A DNA stretch of 64,000 nt from Parapedobacter tibetensis (GTDB taxonomy: Bacteria > Bacteroidota > Bacteroidia > Sphingobacteriales > Sphingobacteriaceae): NCBI RefSeq assembly GCF_024704835.1, contig NZ_JAMXBE010000006.1:299596-363595 (forward strand), given 5' to 3'. Of the stretch, positions 17,064 to 26,437 are shown piece after piece. The position numbers were made by a program, and so were the translations under genes. The notes under the pieces were generated by a model. That model did not search any database and was not told where the DNA came from. It saw nothing but the letters and a program-made list of their open reading frames with translations. Position 1 is the stretch's first letter, and each line of letters starts with the position of its first letter.

Positions 17064-17570
17064 ATGCTGAAAGGAACCATTGCTGAAAACGATGCCGATA
17101 TATGGGTGTCAGGGAATATGGATGACATGGAGGGTCTCAGGCGTTCCTTGGAAAAGATATCGAAATTCCTTCATGAAAGTGGCTTTGCTAATCAAGCTTC
17201 ATTTGGGGTAATAGCTGACATGGAAGAACAATTAAACCAATGGTTTCGCCGCGTTCATGGAAAACCATCGACACGCTGCACCGTCAAAGTAGATCTTTTT
17301 GAATTATTGGCACTCTACGGGCTGATGAGTTCCTTATTTGATTACCTTGTAACAGACGAGATCGACGAGATAAACAAGCTATTGCTGGTACTGATCCTGA
17401 AAAATGTTTCAAACCAATTGCCGCTAGGTGATCGGACTACTATACAGCAATTCATTTGCAAACGCTTCGAATTTCCGGACTTGAGGCATTTCATGATGAA
17501 TTCCGGTTACCTGCCGGATGCTAAATTGGGTGCAAGGCCAAAAAATAGCATAACCACCGTAGCTTGGTAA
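17064..17570 (+). CDS. Hypothetical protein, mostly helical
   Basis: The 168-residue protein has no signal peptide or membrane segment and no recognised domain. The sequence suggests helices (GLRRSLEKISKFLHESGF, VKVDLFELLALYGLMSSLFDYLV). It follows a possible 41-residue frame by 10 bases and lies about 100 bases before the LytS-type kinase gene in the same direction. A link to that two-component pair is only positional. Confidence 0.65.
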   Translation: MLKGTIAENDADIWVSGNMDDMEGLRRSLEKISKFLHESGFANQASFGVIADMEEQLNQWFRRVHGKPSTRCTVKVDLFELLALYGLMSSLFDYLVTDEIDEINKLLLVLILKNVSNQLPLGDRTTIQQFICKRFEFPDLRHFMMNSGYLPDAKLGARPKNSITTVAW

Positions 17571-17675
17571 GCTTTCCCGCCTAGGCTATTGAATTTTGTT
17601 GGTATATAGGTACATTTGTCAGATAGGCCCACCGGCTGCCCGATATACCAAGGCATAGGTGCTACAGGGAAAACA

Positions 17676-18767
17676 ATGAATTTTCAACGTTCAGGAAACA
17701 TCTTTGAAAGCCGGATATTCCGATTTTTATTCCGTATAACTGTATTGTTCCTATTCAGCGTGTTGTTCAAATCCTTTGACCTTACGTTTGTGGAAGGCTT
17801 CGGTACACAGCCCGTCCGCTCTGCGGTGTTCAGCACGGTATTCGTTGCCTATGGATACCTGGTTTGGATAGGGGCGATTGGTTTGACAGGGTTGATAGAG
17901 CGCCATACAAAAGGGCAGTTCGCCACGGTACGGCTGTGGAAACTCGTTGGCTCACTTTTTCTCTATGGCCTATTGGCTGCATTCTTCTTTGGATTTACCT
18001 ATGCGGGGAGCGATATCATCTTGTTTGGCCGTTACGAGGCTTGGGATAGCTTCAAGAGGTTGAGTTATGAACTAAATATTGGTATATTTCTATTTTACCT
18101 GCTTATCCTGGCCTTCAACGGTATCATCTTCTATTACCGGCAATGGAATGAATACCAAATAAAGACTGAGCGCTTGATGCGGGAAAATATCCAAGCCCGG
18201 TATGAGACACTGATGAACCAGATAGAGCCCCATTTCTTCTTCAATTCATTGAGTGTGTTGACGAACCTTGTTTACAAAAACCCTGATCTGTCTGCTACCT
18301 ACATCACGCGCTTGGCCCAATGCTACCGGTATATTCTGGACAAGAAGATGGAAAATCTCATCACCATTGCCTCCGAGCTCGATTTTTTGAAATCCTATAG
18401 TTTCCTTATCCAGGTCAGGCATCAAAACAGCATCATCTTTGACTTGGATATACCAGAAGAAATCCAGCAAAAACGTATGGTGCCGCCGGCCTCTCTACAG
18501 ATGCTTATCGAGAATGCCATTAAACACAACTGCTTTTCTGTGGCCAAACCACTCCATATCCGCATCCGTTTTGAGGAGGGCTTCCTGATAGTATCCAATA
18601 ATCTGGATAAACGTGCCTCCGTGCCCGACTCTACGGGTACCGGACTGGATAACATCCGTAAAAGGTATGAACTCAATGGGAGCGCTGGCATAACGGTGCT
18701 GCAAGAAGCCGGGCAATTTATGGTGAAACTTCCAACATTCTTGAAACATGGACATCCTCATTTTTGA
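17676..18767 (+). CDS. LytS/YehU-type membrane sensor histidine kinase
   Basis: The protein of about 363 residues has four hydrophobic N-terminal segments (about 10-130), then the His_kinase family motif NQIEPHFFFNSLSVL with the phospho-accepting His, and an ATPase end with LIENAIKHNCFS (N box) and GTGLDNIRKRY (G box). This class partners with LytTR response regulators, and such a gene follows with a 20-base overlap. ATG 17676 is preferred over the upstream TTG at 17616, because the extension up to residue 20 lacks family character. The signal sensed is unknown. It is the nearest regulator to the lanthipeptide cluster, but nothing shows that it controls it. Confidence 0.9.
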   Translation: MNFQRSGNIFESRIFRFLFRITVLFLFSVLFKSFDLTFVEGFGTQPVRSAVFSTVFVAYGYLVWIGAIGLTGLIERHTKGQFATVRLWKLVGSLFLYGLLAAFFFGFTYAGSDIILFGRYEAWDSFKRLSYELNIGIFLFYLLILAFNGIIFYYRQWNEYQIKTERLMRENIQARYETLMNQIEPHFFFNSLSVLTNLVYKNPDLSATYITRLAQCYRYILDKKMENLITIASELDFLKSYSFLIQVRHQNSIIFDLDIPEEIQQKRMVPPASLQMLIENAIKHNCFSVAKPLHIRIRFEEGFLIVSNNLDKRASVPDSTGTGLDNIRKRYELNGSAGITVLQEAGQFMVKLPTFLKHGHPHF

Positions 18768-19512
18768 AGACGAGAAGGATAACGCCGAAAGGCTGATACA
18801 CCTATTGGGCAAATGCCCCATCAAACTGACATCGGTACAGACGTTGGGATCCGTAGCTGATGGCATCGAATGGTTTGGGAAGCATGGTGATGGGGCGGAT
18901 TTGGTTTTTATGGATATCAAACTCGCTGACGGAGATTGTTTTGAGCTATTTGATCAGGTGGAGAGCCGCATCCCAATCATTTTTATTACGGCTTATGATA
19001 GTTTTGCGCTGAAGGCTTTTAAATTGTTCAGTGTGGATTACCTCATGAAACCCATTGATTTGCTCGAACTGCAAGATGCCTTAAAGAAATTCGAACAATT
19101 CCAGAATCCAGCACGGCAACATCATCAACTTGAGCGTGTGATGGAAGCTTACTTCATGCGCAAGGATGTGCGTTTCGTTGGTAAACTGAATAACCAGTTG
19201 GTTTATGTGCATGCGCGAGACATCGCATATATCCAAATTGCGCATGGAATCGTATGGGCCACAAGCCATACCGGTAATCGGACACCATTTGACTACACGC
19301 TTGACCAGACGGAACAACTGCTCGATAAGGCTTCATTCTTCAGGATAAACCGAAAGGCAATTATTCACATTGATGCGATAGCCAAAATAACTACTTATGC
19401 AAATAGTAGGCTCGAAATCAAACTGGCACCGGATGATGGAGACACACATATCGTAAGCCGGGAACGTGTAAATGATTTTAAGGATTGGCTGGCAGGTCGC
19501 AGAAGAAATTGA
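18748..19512 (+). CDS. LytR/AlgR-family response regulator (REC plus LytTR)
   Basis: The 254-residue protein has an N-terminal receiver domain (FEDEKDNAERL acidic pair, phospho-Asp in LVFMDIKLADGD, ITAYDSFALKAF and the Lys in YLMKPID) and a C-terminal LytTR DNA-binding domain (FVGKLNNQLVYVHARDIAYIQ, FFRINRKAIIHIDAI, VSRERVNDFKDWL). It overlaps the kinase gene by 20 bases and forms a standard cotranscribed pair with it. LytTR regulators usually bind direct repeats; none were searched for exhaustively here. Confidence 0.93.
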   Translation: MDILIFEDEKDNAERLIHLLGKCPIKLTSVQTLGSVADGIEWFGKHGDGADLVFMDIKLADGDCFELFDQVESRIPIIFITAYDSFALKAFKLFSVDYLMKPIDLLELQDALKKFEQFQNPARQHHQLERVMEAYFMRKDVRFVGKLNNQLVYVHARDIAYIQIAHGIVWATSHTGNRTPFDYTLDQTEQLLDKASFFRINRKAIIHIDAIAKITTYANSRLEIKLAPDDGDTHIVSRERVNDFKDWLAGRRRN

Positions 19513-19541
19513 CGAAACAGCAGCGCAGTTGGATATGTTTT

Positions 19542-20516
19542 CTACAGCATCTTATGCTCCTTGAACCATTGAATGGCACTGCTGATGCCCTTGTCAATAG
19601 GCTGGAATGTGATGCCCAGCTCTTTTTGTGCTTTATCGTTGGAATAGTAATTTTTGACACACAATATTTTCATATTGGTGGATGACAAGGCGGTCTTGAA
19701 TCCCATTGTCCTGATGAGATCGCCGATATAGCCCATGGTCACTAAAAGTGGTTTAGGCAAGGCGATGAGAACGGGGGTTCCATTGGTTTGCGCAGCTAGT
19801 TTCCGGAAAAATTGCCGATAACTCAGGTTTTCGCCCGCCAATAGGTAAGCTTCACCGTTTTTACCATTCATAAGGGCATTCACCACCCCATTGGCGGCAT
19901 CGGCCACATGTATGAAATTTTTGCCTCCCGGGGGATGGAAGATGATTTTTTTACGGTAGCCCATAAAGATGATGGTACCGGAGCTGGGTTTGCCATCGTA
20001 AGGGCCTATCATGAATGTGGGATTAACTACGGTGACCTCGATTTGATGCTTAATGGCTAGCATCCTGTTTTGTCCTTCTTGTTTGCTTTTTGCGTACCAC
20101 GCGCTTTTGAAGGGAGCTTTTGCGGGCATGGTTTCATTACCCAACGCCTGTATCGAGCCATAGCCAAATGTATTGGCGGTGCTCACGTAAACGATCTTTT
20201 TAACCCCGCGTTTTAAGGCAGCCCGGATGATGTTCTCGGTACCCACCACATTGATACGGTGGTAGTCATCATAGCGCAATAGGTTTTGGTCGGTAGTGGC
20301 GGCGCAATGAATGATATAATCACAATTTTCAATAGCCAGTTCCAAAGCATTGTGATCCGTGATGTCACCAAGTACCAATTCGAGGTTTTCATGAAGGGGC
20401 AATAGGAATTTTTTGGTATCCCGTAGAAGACCTTTTACCCGATAGCCACGAGCCAGCAGGTTGATGATGGTATTCGTGGCCAATAAACCATTTGCGCCAG
20501 TGACCAGTACGTTCAT
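19542..20516 (-). CDS. NAD(P)-dependent epimerase/dihydroflavonol-reductase-like protein
   Basis: The 324-residue extended SDR has the N-terminal GANGLLATNTIINLL nucleotide-binding motif, CDYIIHCAATTDQ, and an active-site motif region ending SAWYAKSKQEGQN (YxxxK), followed by VVNPTFMIGPYD. These are typical of the DFR/3-beta-HSD-like branch. The substrate cannot be inferred. It overlaps the upstream SDR gene by 4 bases, so the two form an operon. Confidence 0.85.
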   Translation of the reverse strand: MNVLVTGANGLLATNTIINLLARGYRVKGLLRDTKKFLLPLHENLELVLGDITDHNALELAIENCDYIIHCAATTDQNLLRYDDYHRINVVGTENIIRAALKRGVKKIVYVSTANTFGYGSIQALGNETMPAKAPFKSAWYAKSKQEGQNRMLAIKHQIEVTVVNPTFMIGPYDGKPSSGTIIFMGYRKKIIFHPPGGKNFIHVADAANGVVNALMNGKNGEAYLLAGENLSYRQFFRKLAAQTNGTPVLIALPKPLLVTMGYIGDLIRTMGFKTALSSTNMKILCVKNYYSNDKAQKELGITFQPIDKGISSAIQWFKEHKML

Positions 20517-21325
20517 GTGCGTTCGATTTCTTTTTTAATGGCCCGGGTCAGCAATGGAAGCCGGATATATACAGGCAGGAATTTCATGACCATCCAAGTC
20601 AGCTTGTTCACCCAATTGAGCATGATGAGGGTATCACGCTTGAAGAGCTGCCTGAGCGCAATTTCAGCTACCCGTTCAGGAGGGAGCAAGCCCATCTTGG
20701 CGAAGAAACCTTGTTTCAGCAACCGTTCGGAGGAATCCCCGTTGGTCATCATCGGCCCGGGGTTGACTACGCTGAAAAACACATTGGTATCCGCAAACTC
20801 TTGATAAAGTCCGCGTGTAAGGTTGTGTATAAATGCTTTTGATGCAGGATAGACAGTTTTGTAGCCGATGGGGCTGTATGCGGCCACACTTCCCACATTG
20901 AGTACATATGCCTTTTCGCGTTGCATCAGATTGGGCAACAGTTGGTGCGTAAGTAAAGCGGTGGCCTTGATGTTAAGTTGGATGATGCGGTCGAGGTAAT
21001 CCACAGAGGCTTCCTGGAAACGCAGTGTACCTCCGCATCCGGCATTATTGATGAGTATGTATAACTCAAAATGCTGGTTTACCCAAGTAGCTAATGCCGC
21101 AATGTTCTCCTTTTGCGTAAGATCCGTCTCGTAGATATGTGCTTCTTGACCCAGTTCTTCCACCTTCGTCGCCACAAAACCCAATCCCTCGCCGGGTAAG
21201 CTGACCAAAATGGTGCTGACTTGTCTTTTGGCCAGCTCCAAGGCGAAGGCTTTGCCTAACCCTTGGCTAGCCCCGGTAATCAAGGCATAGGTTCTCTTTT
21301 TATTGGAAGGAACGGTGTGCGTCAT
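20513..21325 (-). CDS. Short-chain dehydrogenase/reductase
   Basis: A classical SDR of about 270 residues, with TGASQGLGKAFALEL cofactor motif, LINNAGCGG, and the catalytic Ser/Tyr/Lys region VGSVAAYSPIGYKTVYPASK. A C-terminal hydrophobic stretch (LTWMVMKFLPVYIRLPLL) may bind a membrane. ATG at 21325 is chosen; the upstream in-frame codon at 21346 is TTG. CATCTTTG on the minus strand (21344-21351) is a near-match to the Bacteroidota -7 box about 18 bases before the start. It is followed by the epimerase-like gene with a 4-base overlap. Confidence 0.88.
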   Translation of the reverse strand: MTHTVPSNKKRTYALITGASQGLGKAFALELAKRQVSTILVSLPGEGLGFVATKVEELGQEAHIYETDLTQKENIAALATWVNQHFELYILINNAGCGGTLRFQEASVDYLDRIIQLNIKATALLTHQLLPNLMQREKAYVLNVGSVAAYSPIGYKTVYPASKAFIHNLTRGLYQEFADTNVFFSVVNPGPMMTNGDSSERLLKQGFFAKMGLLPPERVAEIALRQLFKRDTLIMLNWVNKLTWMVMKFLPVYIRLPLLTRAIKKEIERT

Positions 21326-21454
21326 AATGCGTGTAGCTTCATGCAAAGATGCGATTGTTCTATAAAAAAACCATGAAGATTAATTCCAATGTTGCGTTAA
21401 TTTTTGTTAAAGACGCCCAATTAGTCCTTCGAATAAGCACTGCCATCCGTCATG

Positions 21455-21727
21455 CTATTTAGCCAGCATTTCCGTCCGGTCGTTGATGTCGTTGTCAAAC
21501 TCTGCATCCCGTTCACGCCAGGGTTTTTCCCCATCGGTGGTTAGGAAATCCGTCCAACGTGATCGCATATTGCCCCATAGGTGCTTCACAATGGTGGTAA
21601 TGCTATTCGACATGGCGTTGTATTGCGAAGAAAGGGCTTCATCCGGCAATTGATCAAACGTACGTTCACCCAACAGCTTGTAGTATTCGAATTGTTTTTT
21701 GACACTGCTTAGATATTCCGTAATCAT
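21455..21727 (-). pseudogene. DUF1572-family protein, truncated
   Basis: The 90 residues begin MITEYLSSVKKQFEYYKLLGERTFDQL and include NSITTIVKHLWGNM and FLTTDGEKPWRERD, matching the first half of DUF1572 (DinB-like) proteins, which are usually about 160 residues. The frame stops just after RTEMLAK, where the family normally goes on, and no continuation is visible in the ~100 bases downstream. It therefore looks like a 3'-deleted gene, though a short functional variant cannot be excluded. Confidence 0.65.
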
Positions 21728-21839
21728 GGCATGAAACGTTAATGGTTAGCACAAACTTAGATAAAGTTGCCTCGATATGCAAACCATAATCGCGCTGTTG
21801 ACGCAATAGCCTACGCTTAGCGATTTCAGTATATGCCTT

Positions 21840-22439
21840 TTACCTTTCAGCGGCATCCATTGGATAAATCCTGCGCCAAATACCGGGATAATTGATGACG
21901 ATCCCATCTTCATCCGTTTCGACCACGGACATAAATTCACTTTCCAGATTTTCATACTTATATGATGCTTGTCCAACACGGGTATAACGTTGCCCGACGG
22001 ATCGACACGTCTGTTTCAGGACATCGATATATACCACATTGGTTTCTTCTGAAGCACCTTCATCCAGTTGCGATCGATTGATGGTCAGTGTATTGGTGAA
22101 TGGGGTCATCGATATATCTACATCGATACAACCAGCTAAATCAAGGGGTTTATTTCCATTTCCATCACTCCATCCTCCGTGTTGGTCTTTCTGGAAAGCC
22201 AGCGAAAAACTGGTTTCAGCGTCCACTGTTATCGCGACGCTTTGAGTTGTCCAATCGTCCGTTGCATGAAGCTTGTAATGAATGTTCATCGCCATGCCCT
22301 GAACCTCCCCGATGATGATGCCGTTGATGGTATGGCCGCTGCCGGTATGTTCAATGGAAACATGCTCCATGGTGTTGTAATATAGCCCCTGCCATACGTA
22401 TTTCTTTTCTTCGCTTTTGGTTATTAAATGCATACTCAT
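21840..22439 (-). CDS. Putative glycolipid-binding domain protein
   Basis: The 199-residue cytosolic protein matches the putative glycolipid-binding family (formerly DUF1089). It has the early WQGLYYNTMEHVSIE, the GEVQGMAMNIHYKL strand, WSDGNGNKPLDLAGCIDVDISMTPFTNTL, and the late YKYENLESEF and NYPGIWRRI. The family folds as a beta-rich barrel; the biochemical role of most members is unknown. No operon partner is evident, as the gene downstream is the truncated DUF1572 reading frame. Confidence 0.82.
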   Translation of the reverse strand: MSMHLITKSEEKKYVWQGLYYNTMEHVSIEHTGSGHTINGIIIGEVQGMAMNIHYKLHATDDWTTQSVAITVDAETSFSLAFQKDQHGGWSDGNGNKPLDLAGCIDVDISMTPFTNTLTINRSQLDEGASEETNVVYIDVLKQTCRSVGQRYTRVGQASYKYENLESEFMSVVETDEDGIVINYPGIWRRIYPMDAAER

Positions 22440-22563
22440 GGTTTAATTGTGATCCATAAATTTATCATTTCATTGTCCACAACAAGACAAAACTAATTGG
22501 CATGACTGACAACCTTATGGCAGGCAGTGTTTAACATAAGCGAATAATACCGGAGATTCGCGG

Positions 22564-23631
22564 TCAATACCTTGTGACTAGTGCAAGATTTTGAAATTCA
22601 TCCAATTCGTTGCCTTCCATGAACACAACATCGCCTCCAAACTGGACGTGGTTTTCAATGATTTCGTCAATGATATCATCCACCACGCCTTTTTGATTTT
22701 TATCCACTTGGTCTACCAGCACAATTTCATTGTCTGCCAATAATGCGGGTTGATAGAATCCCCGTTTTACAAAAAGTGTTTTTCCGCGGCCTTGTAATAC
22801 TGCATCCCAAATTTCTCGGTAATCCGACACAAATTTGCCATTGTTTACAGCTTGGTGCAGTTCGGCTATCCGTGCTGCCGTATGTTTTTTTATCAGCTCT
22901 TGCACGACTGCCCAAGCATCTGGTATGATGTGATGGGCCTTCTCGTCATCACGGTTGCGATTGATGTGGCCGATGATTAAGTCTTTTTTATCAGCTATTT
23001 TGAGGTAATGGTCTGCGTTGCGGGTTTCGGTAGCAAGGAGCACCGGTAGAGGATGATGCTTGATGGTTTCGAGCAAGGCCTTATCCACTTGGTTAAAAAA
23101 TTCTTCGATGAGGTTATCTTGTCCCTTTACAGTAGTGAGTTTTGCGCGATCTGTGGTGTATATTGTATTTTTCAGCGGGAATTCACCGGCATCTTCGGCT
23201 ACGACACGGCCGCTATACGCTTCGATGAGTCGCGCCTGTTGCCGACTGACAACCAGTACATAATAAGCGGCTTCACTATGCAATGCTCGTACGATATCGC
23301 GTGTGGCAAATGTTTCGTCGATGACTACCCGGTCGGTTACCGAAATCGGAAGGCGCACGTATTCTGCAAATGTTTGGTTTGCAAAGATGGCCAAGCTATC
23401 CAAATTATGATTGTAGTCGATGCTTTCGACTACCTTGTTGAGATTCTCCATGATGGGCCATACAAACCGCTTGTCGTAATCCCTATATAGTCTTTCCTCG
23501 GCGTCCTTCAATAAGTTTTTCAGTGTCAATGGGTCTCTGACGTTGTCGGGCTTTGTGCGGTGTGTGTTTAGGAGGATGGTTACGCAACCTTCCGTATAAA
23601 TATCTTTAATTTCTTTCAATAGTGCATTCAT
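22564..23631 (-). CDS. baeRF-family protein (bacterial archaeo-eukaryotic release factor-like)
   Basis: The 355-residue protein resembles the bacterial relatives of archaeal/eukaryotic release factor 1 (baeRF3-like). It has YVLVVSRQQARLIEAYSG, then GHINRNRDDEKAH and a C-terminal GFYQPALLADNEIVLVDQ and EIIENHVQFGGDVVFMEG eL30-like part. Such proteins are thought to act on stalled or hibernating ribosomes, but the function here is inferred from family only. A good promoter candidate lies 88-116 bases before the start codon. Confidence 0.75.
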   Translation of the reverse strand: MNALLKEIKDIYTEGCVTILLNTHRTKPDNVRDPLTLKNLLKDAEERLYRDYDKRFVWPIMENLNKVVESIDYNHNLDSLAIFANQTFAEYVRLPISVTDRVVIDETFATRDIVRALHSEAAYYVLVVSRQQARLIEAYSGRVVAEDAGEFPLKNTIYTTDRAKLTTVKGQDNLIEEFFNQVDKALLETIKHHPLPVLLATETRNADHYLKIADKKDLIIGHINRNRDDEKAHHIIPDAWAVVQELIKKHTAARIAELHQAVNNGKFVSDYREIWDAVLQGRGKTLFVKRGFYQPALLADNEIVLVDQVDKNQKGVVDDIIDEIIENHVQFGGDVVFMEGNELDEFQNLALVTRY

Positions 23632-23718
23632 GCTGATGTCAATTTAATACATTATTAATTGTGCTGAGTCTAAATGGATAGGTCGTGGAGGCCCTCCCTG
23701 ACGCGATGCGCCTAGTTA

Positions 23719-23747
23719 CAAATATAAAATAAAAACGCTAAGGACAA
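23719..23747 (-). promoter_or_regulatory. Promoter for the baeRF gene
   Basis: On the minus strand TTTTG (ending at 23745) is followed after 18 bases by TATATTTG (23726-23719). This matches the Bacteroidota housekeeping pattern TTTG / TAnnTTTG. Transcription would start about 80 bases before the baeRF start codon. Confidence 0.6.
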
Positions 23748-23761
23748 AATGACGGTGGATA

Positions 23762-26170
23762 CTACTCATCCCTCAGTGAGTCGACCGGATTCGCCACAGC
23801 CGCCTTGATCGCCTGGAAGCTCACCGTCAGCAATGCAATCATCAATGCGGTCAGTCCCGCCATGGCAAACACCCACCATTCGATGGCTATCCGATAGGCA
23901 AAATCTTCCAACCATTTATTAACAGCCCACCACGCAAGTGGGGCAGCGATGAGGATAGCCACTAAAACAAGTTTTATGAAATCTTTTGAAAGCAATTGTA
24001 CAATTCCCGCTACCGAAGCACCCAACACCTTGCGGATACCAATTTCCTTCACGCGTTGTTCGGCCGTAAAGGATGCCAAGCCAAATAGGCCTAGGCAGGA
24101 GATAACGATGGATAGGAAAGTCAAAATGCCGACAATTTCGCTCACCGTACTATCCGCACGGTAGAGTTCGGCGAAATGGTCATCCAAAAACTGGTAAGAG
24201 AAATCACTTTCTGGAACAAGCCTATTCCAGGTCGATTGGATGAAGGCAATGGCTTCCTCGGCTTTTTCACCATTGATTTTTACGGATAATTCGGAATACC
24301 CCCAATCACTGAAGTTGAACAAACAGAGGGTTTCGATTTTGTGGTGGAGCGAATTGAAATTGAAATCCTTGGCTATGCCGATGATCGTGCTCGCCGAGTC
24401 CATGCCACTAAACCCAAACCTCGAACCGATTAACGATTCCACGGTGCTCTGTGGGGTATCTTTCATCAATTCTTTCGCCAGCGATTCGTTGATGATGTAC
24501 GCTTGGCCGTTTTCGGTTTCATTGTCTGGAGAAAAATTCCGACCAGCCACCAAAGGGATATGATAGACTTCCAAGAAATCAGGGTCGACCACCAGTTGGG
24601 AAGATGCCAACTTGCGTTCAGGCCCGTCACCTTTGAAAGTAATACCGGATTGATGCAGGTTATTGCCCAGCCTTTGCTGTGAAGCGGTAACACCAGAAAT
24701 GAGCGCGCTGGATGCGAGCTCCTGTTTCAACGCCCTATACCTCGGATTGGACTTGCTGTCTAAGGGTATGGTCACCACCTGTTCCCGGCTGAAGCCCGGG
24801 TCTTTCTTTTGCATATAGTTCAACTGCTTTGCCGCAAACAGGGCCGCAATGATAAGAAACACCGCGCTGGCAAACTGCCCCACGACCAATGCATTCCTGA
24901 AGACAGACCGCCGTCTGCCGGATTCGGGTGACCCTTTCAATACCTTGGTGGGCTGGAAACTTGATAAATAGGCAGCAGGATACAAGCCTGACAATACACC
25001 CACTATAACGGTGCCTATGAGTAATAACACCAGCAGTCCCGGATCGGTAAACAAGGGAAAGCTAATCTGGCGCTGGCTCAGCTGATTGACATAGGGAAGC
25101 AACAGGGTGACAAAACCGATAGCCAGTACCAGTGCGATGGCGCAAAGCAGCACAGATTCTCCGATAAATTGAAGATAGAGTTGCGACCGCTTGGCACCGG
25201 CGGTTTTACGCACCCCGATTTCCTTTGCCCGCGAAGCGGACCGCGCGGATGAGAGGTTCACGAAATTGATGGCCGCAATGACGAGGACGATGAGGGCTAT
25301 CAGGGAAAAAACAGCAGTATAATTACCATCAAATTTATGATGGTTGAGGTAATCGTGGGTGATGTTTGCGGAATGGGCATGAACTTGCTTGAGCGGCTGC
25401 AAGAACAACTCATATCCTTTTGCCCGTTCTTCTCCCATGTTCGCTTTTAGGTAAGGGGGAAACTTTTTTTCCAATGCTGCAATATTCGCTCCCTCGGCCA
25501 ATTCCAAGTAAGTGGTCAGCCAATTTCCTCCCCAGTTTTCCATATTCTGCGGACCGGTAATGGTGTTGAATGAAAGCAGCCCTTCAAATTGCAGATGGGA
25601 ATTGTCAGGCGTATTCTCCAGGATACCCGTCACGGTAAAAAGCGTGGTGTCTTGTCCATAATGCGTCACCGTTTTGCCCATCGCATCTTCTTCCCCAAAA
25701 AGGTTATAAGCACCTTTTTCTGTTAGCACCACGCTATTGGGTTTTTGCAAGGCGGTGATGCGGTCGCCCTTAATGAGATTGAAATCGAAAAGTTGGAAAA
25801 ATGTCGAATCCACCCAGAGAGAGGTTGCCAAGGTTGTTTTTGTGTCCTTGTATTGCAAGTGGTATTTTCCGCCAACGCGGACGCGGGTGAAGTTGGTGAC
25901 TTCGGGAAACTCATCCTGCAATGTAGGCCCCATGGGGAACATGGAAAGCGCTACGTTTTGTGGAACGACCAACCCTTCCCATTTCTGCACCTCGTTGAGC
26001 CGGTAAATGTTTTTGGTATGGAAACCATCAAAACTCCGCTCATACGAGACAAATAACATGATGACGATGCAAACCGCCATGCCGATGGCTAGTCCGGTGA
26101 TGTTAATGAAGGAGTAGAATTTGCTCTTCCACAGGTTCCTCCAGGCGATTTTAAAGTAGTTCTTTATCAT
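23762..26170 (-). CDS. FtsX/MacB-type ABC transporter permease
   Basis: The 802-residue permease begins MIKNYFKIAWRNLWKSKFYSFINITGLAIG, typical of the large Bacteroidota permease family. It has an N-terminal helix, a large periplasmic MacB_PCD domain, an FtsX core (about 280-420), a second MacB_PCD domain, and a final FtsX core ending AVANPVDSLRDE. It has no ATPase of its own. These proteins are usually encoded in tandem sets, with a separate ATPase elsewhere, and form mechanotransmission-type transporters or efflux systems. A 47-codon remnant of a sister permease lies just upstream, so this is the survivor of a once longer array. Confidence 0.9.
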   Translation of the reverse strand: MIKNYFKIAWRNLWKSKFYSFINITGLAIGMAVCIVIMLFVSYERSFDGFHTKNIYRLNEVQKWEGLVVPQNVALSMFPMGPTLQDEFPEVTNFTRVRVGGKYHLQYKDTKTTLATSLWVDSTFFQLFDFNLIKGDRITALQKPNSVVLTEKGAYNLFGEEDAMGKTVTHYGQDTTLFTVTGILENTPDNSHLQFEGLLSFNTITGPQNMENWGGNWLTTYLELAEGANIAALEKKFPPYLKANMGEERAKGYELFLQPLKQVHAHSANITHDYLNHHKFDGNYTAVFSLIALIVLVIAAINFVNLSSARSASRAKEIGVRKTAGAKRSQLYLQFIGESVLLCAIALVLAIGFVTLLLPYVNQLSQRQISFPLFTDPGLLVLLLIGTVIVGVLSGLYPAAYLSSFQPTKVLKGSPESGRRRSVFRNALVVGQFASAVFLIIAALFAAKQLNYMQKKDPGFSREQVVTIPLDSKSNPRYRALKQELASSALISGVTASQQRLGNNLHQSGITFKGDGPERKLASSQLVVDPDFLEVYHIPLVAGRNFSPDNETENGQAYIINESLAKELMKDTPQSTVESLIGSRFGFSGMDSASTIIGIAKDFNFNSLHHKIETLCLFNFSDWGYSELSVKINGEKAEEAIAFIQSTWNRLVPESDFSYQFLDDHFAELYRADSTVSEIVGILTFLSIVISCLGLFGLASFTAEQRVKEIGIRKVLGASVAGIVQLLSKDFIKLVLVAILIAAPLAWWAVNKWLEDFAYRIAIEWWVFAMAGLTALMIALLTVSFQAIKAAVANPVDSLRDE

Positions 26171-26293
26171 AGTTTTTTGCTGTTCGCTTTTCGTTTAATC
26201 GCTGTTTGCTCTCCCCGCTTCGGCCTTCCGGCTCCCTCTTTATTCGCTTATTTGCAAGTTTGTGCATCCGCGAAGAGCGAATCGACACTGTAA

Positions 26294-26437
26294 TCACTCA
26301 TCCCTTAAACTATCCACCGGATTGGTCATTGCGGCCCTCATCGATCGATAGCCCACCGTGAATGCGGCAAGGATAAATGTAATCCCGATGAGGTATTGGT
26401 TTCTAGCAATGACCAATATGGTATTTTGGAACAGCAA
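26294..26437 (-). pseudogene. C-terminal remnant of a second FtsX-type permease
   Basis: Reading the minus strand, the last 47 codons before TGA (26296-26294) encode the closing helix and tail LAAFTVGYRSMRAAMTNPVDSLRDE, nearly the same ending as the intact permease downstream. The frame is closed by a stop at 26438-26440, and no start or other part of an ~800-residue permease is present. About 750 codons have been lost, probably by an internal deletion. Confidence 0.85.
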
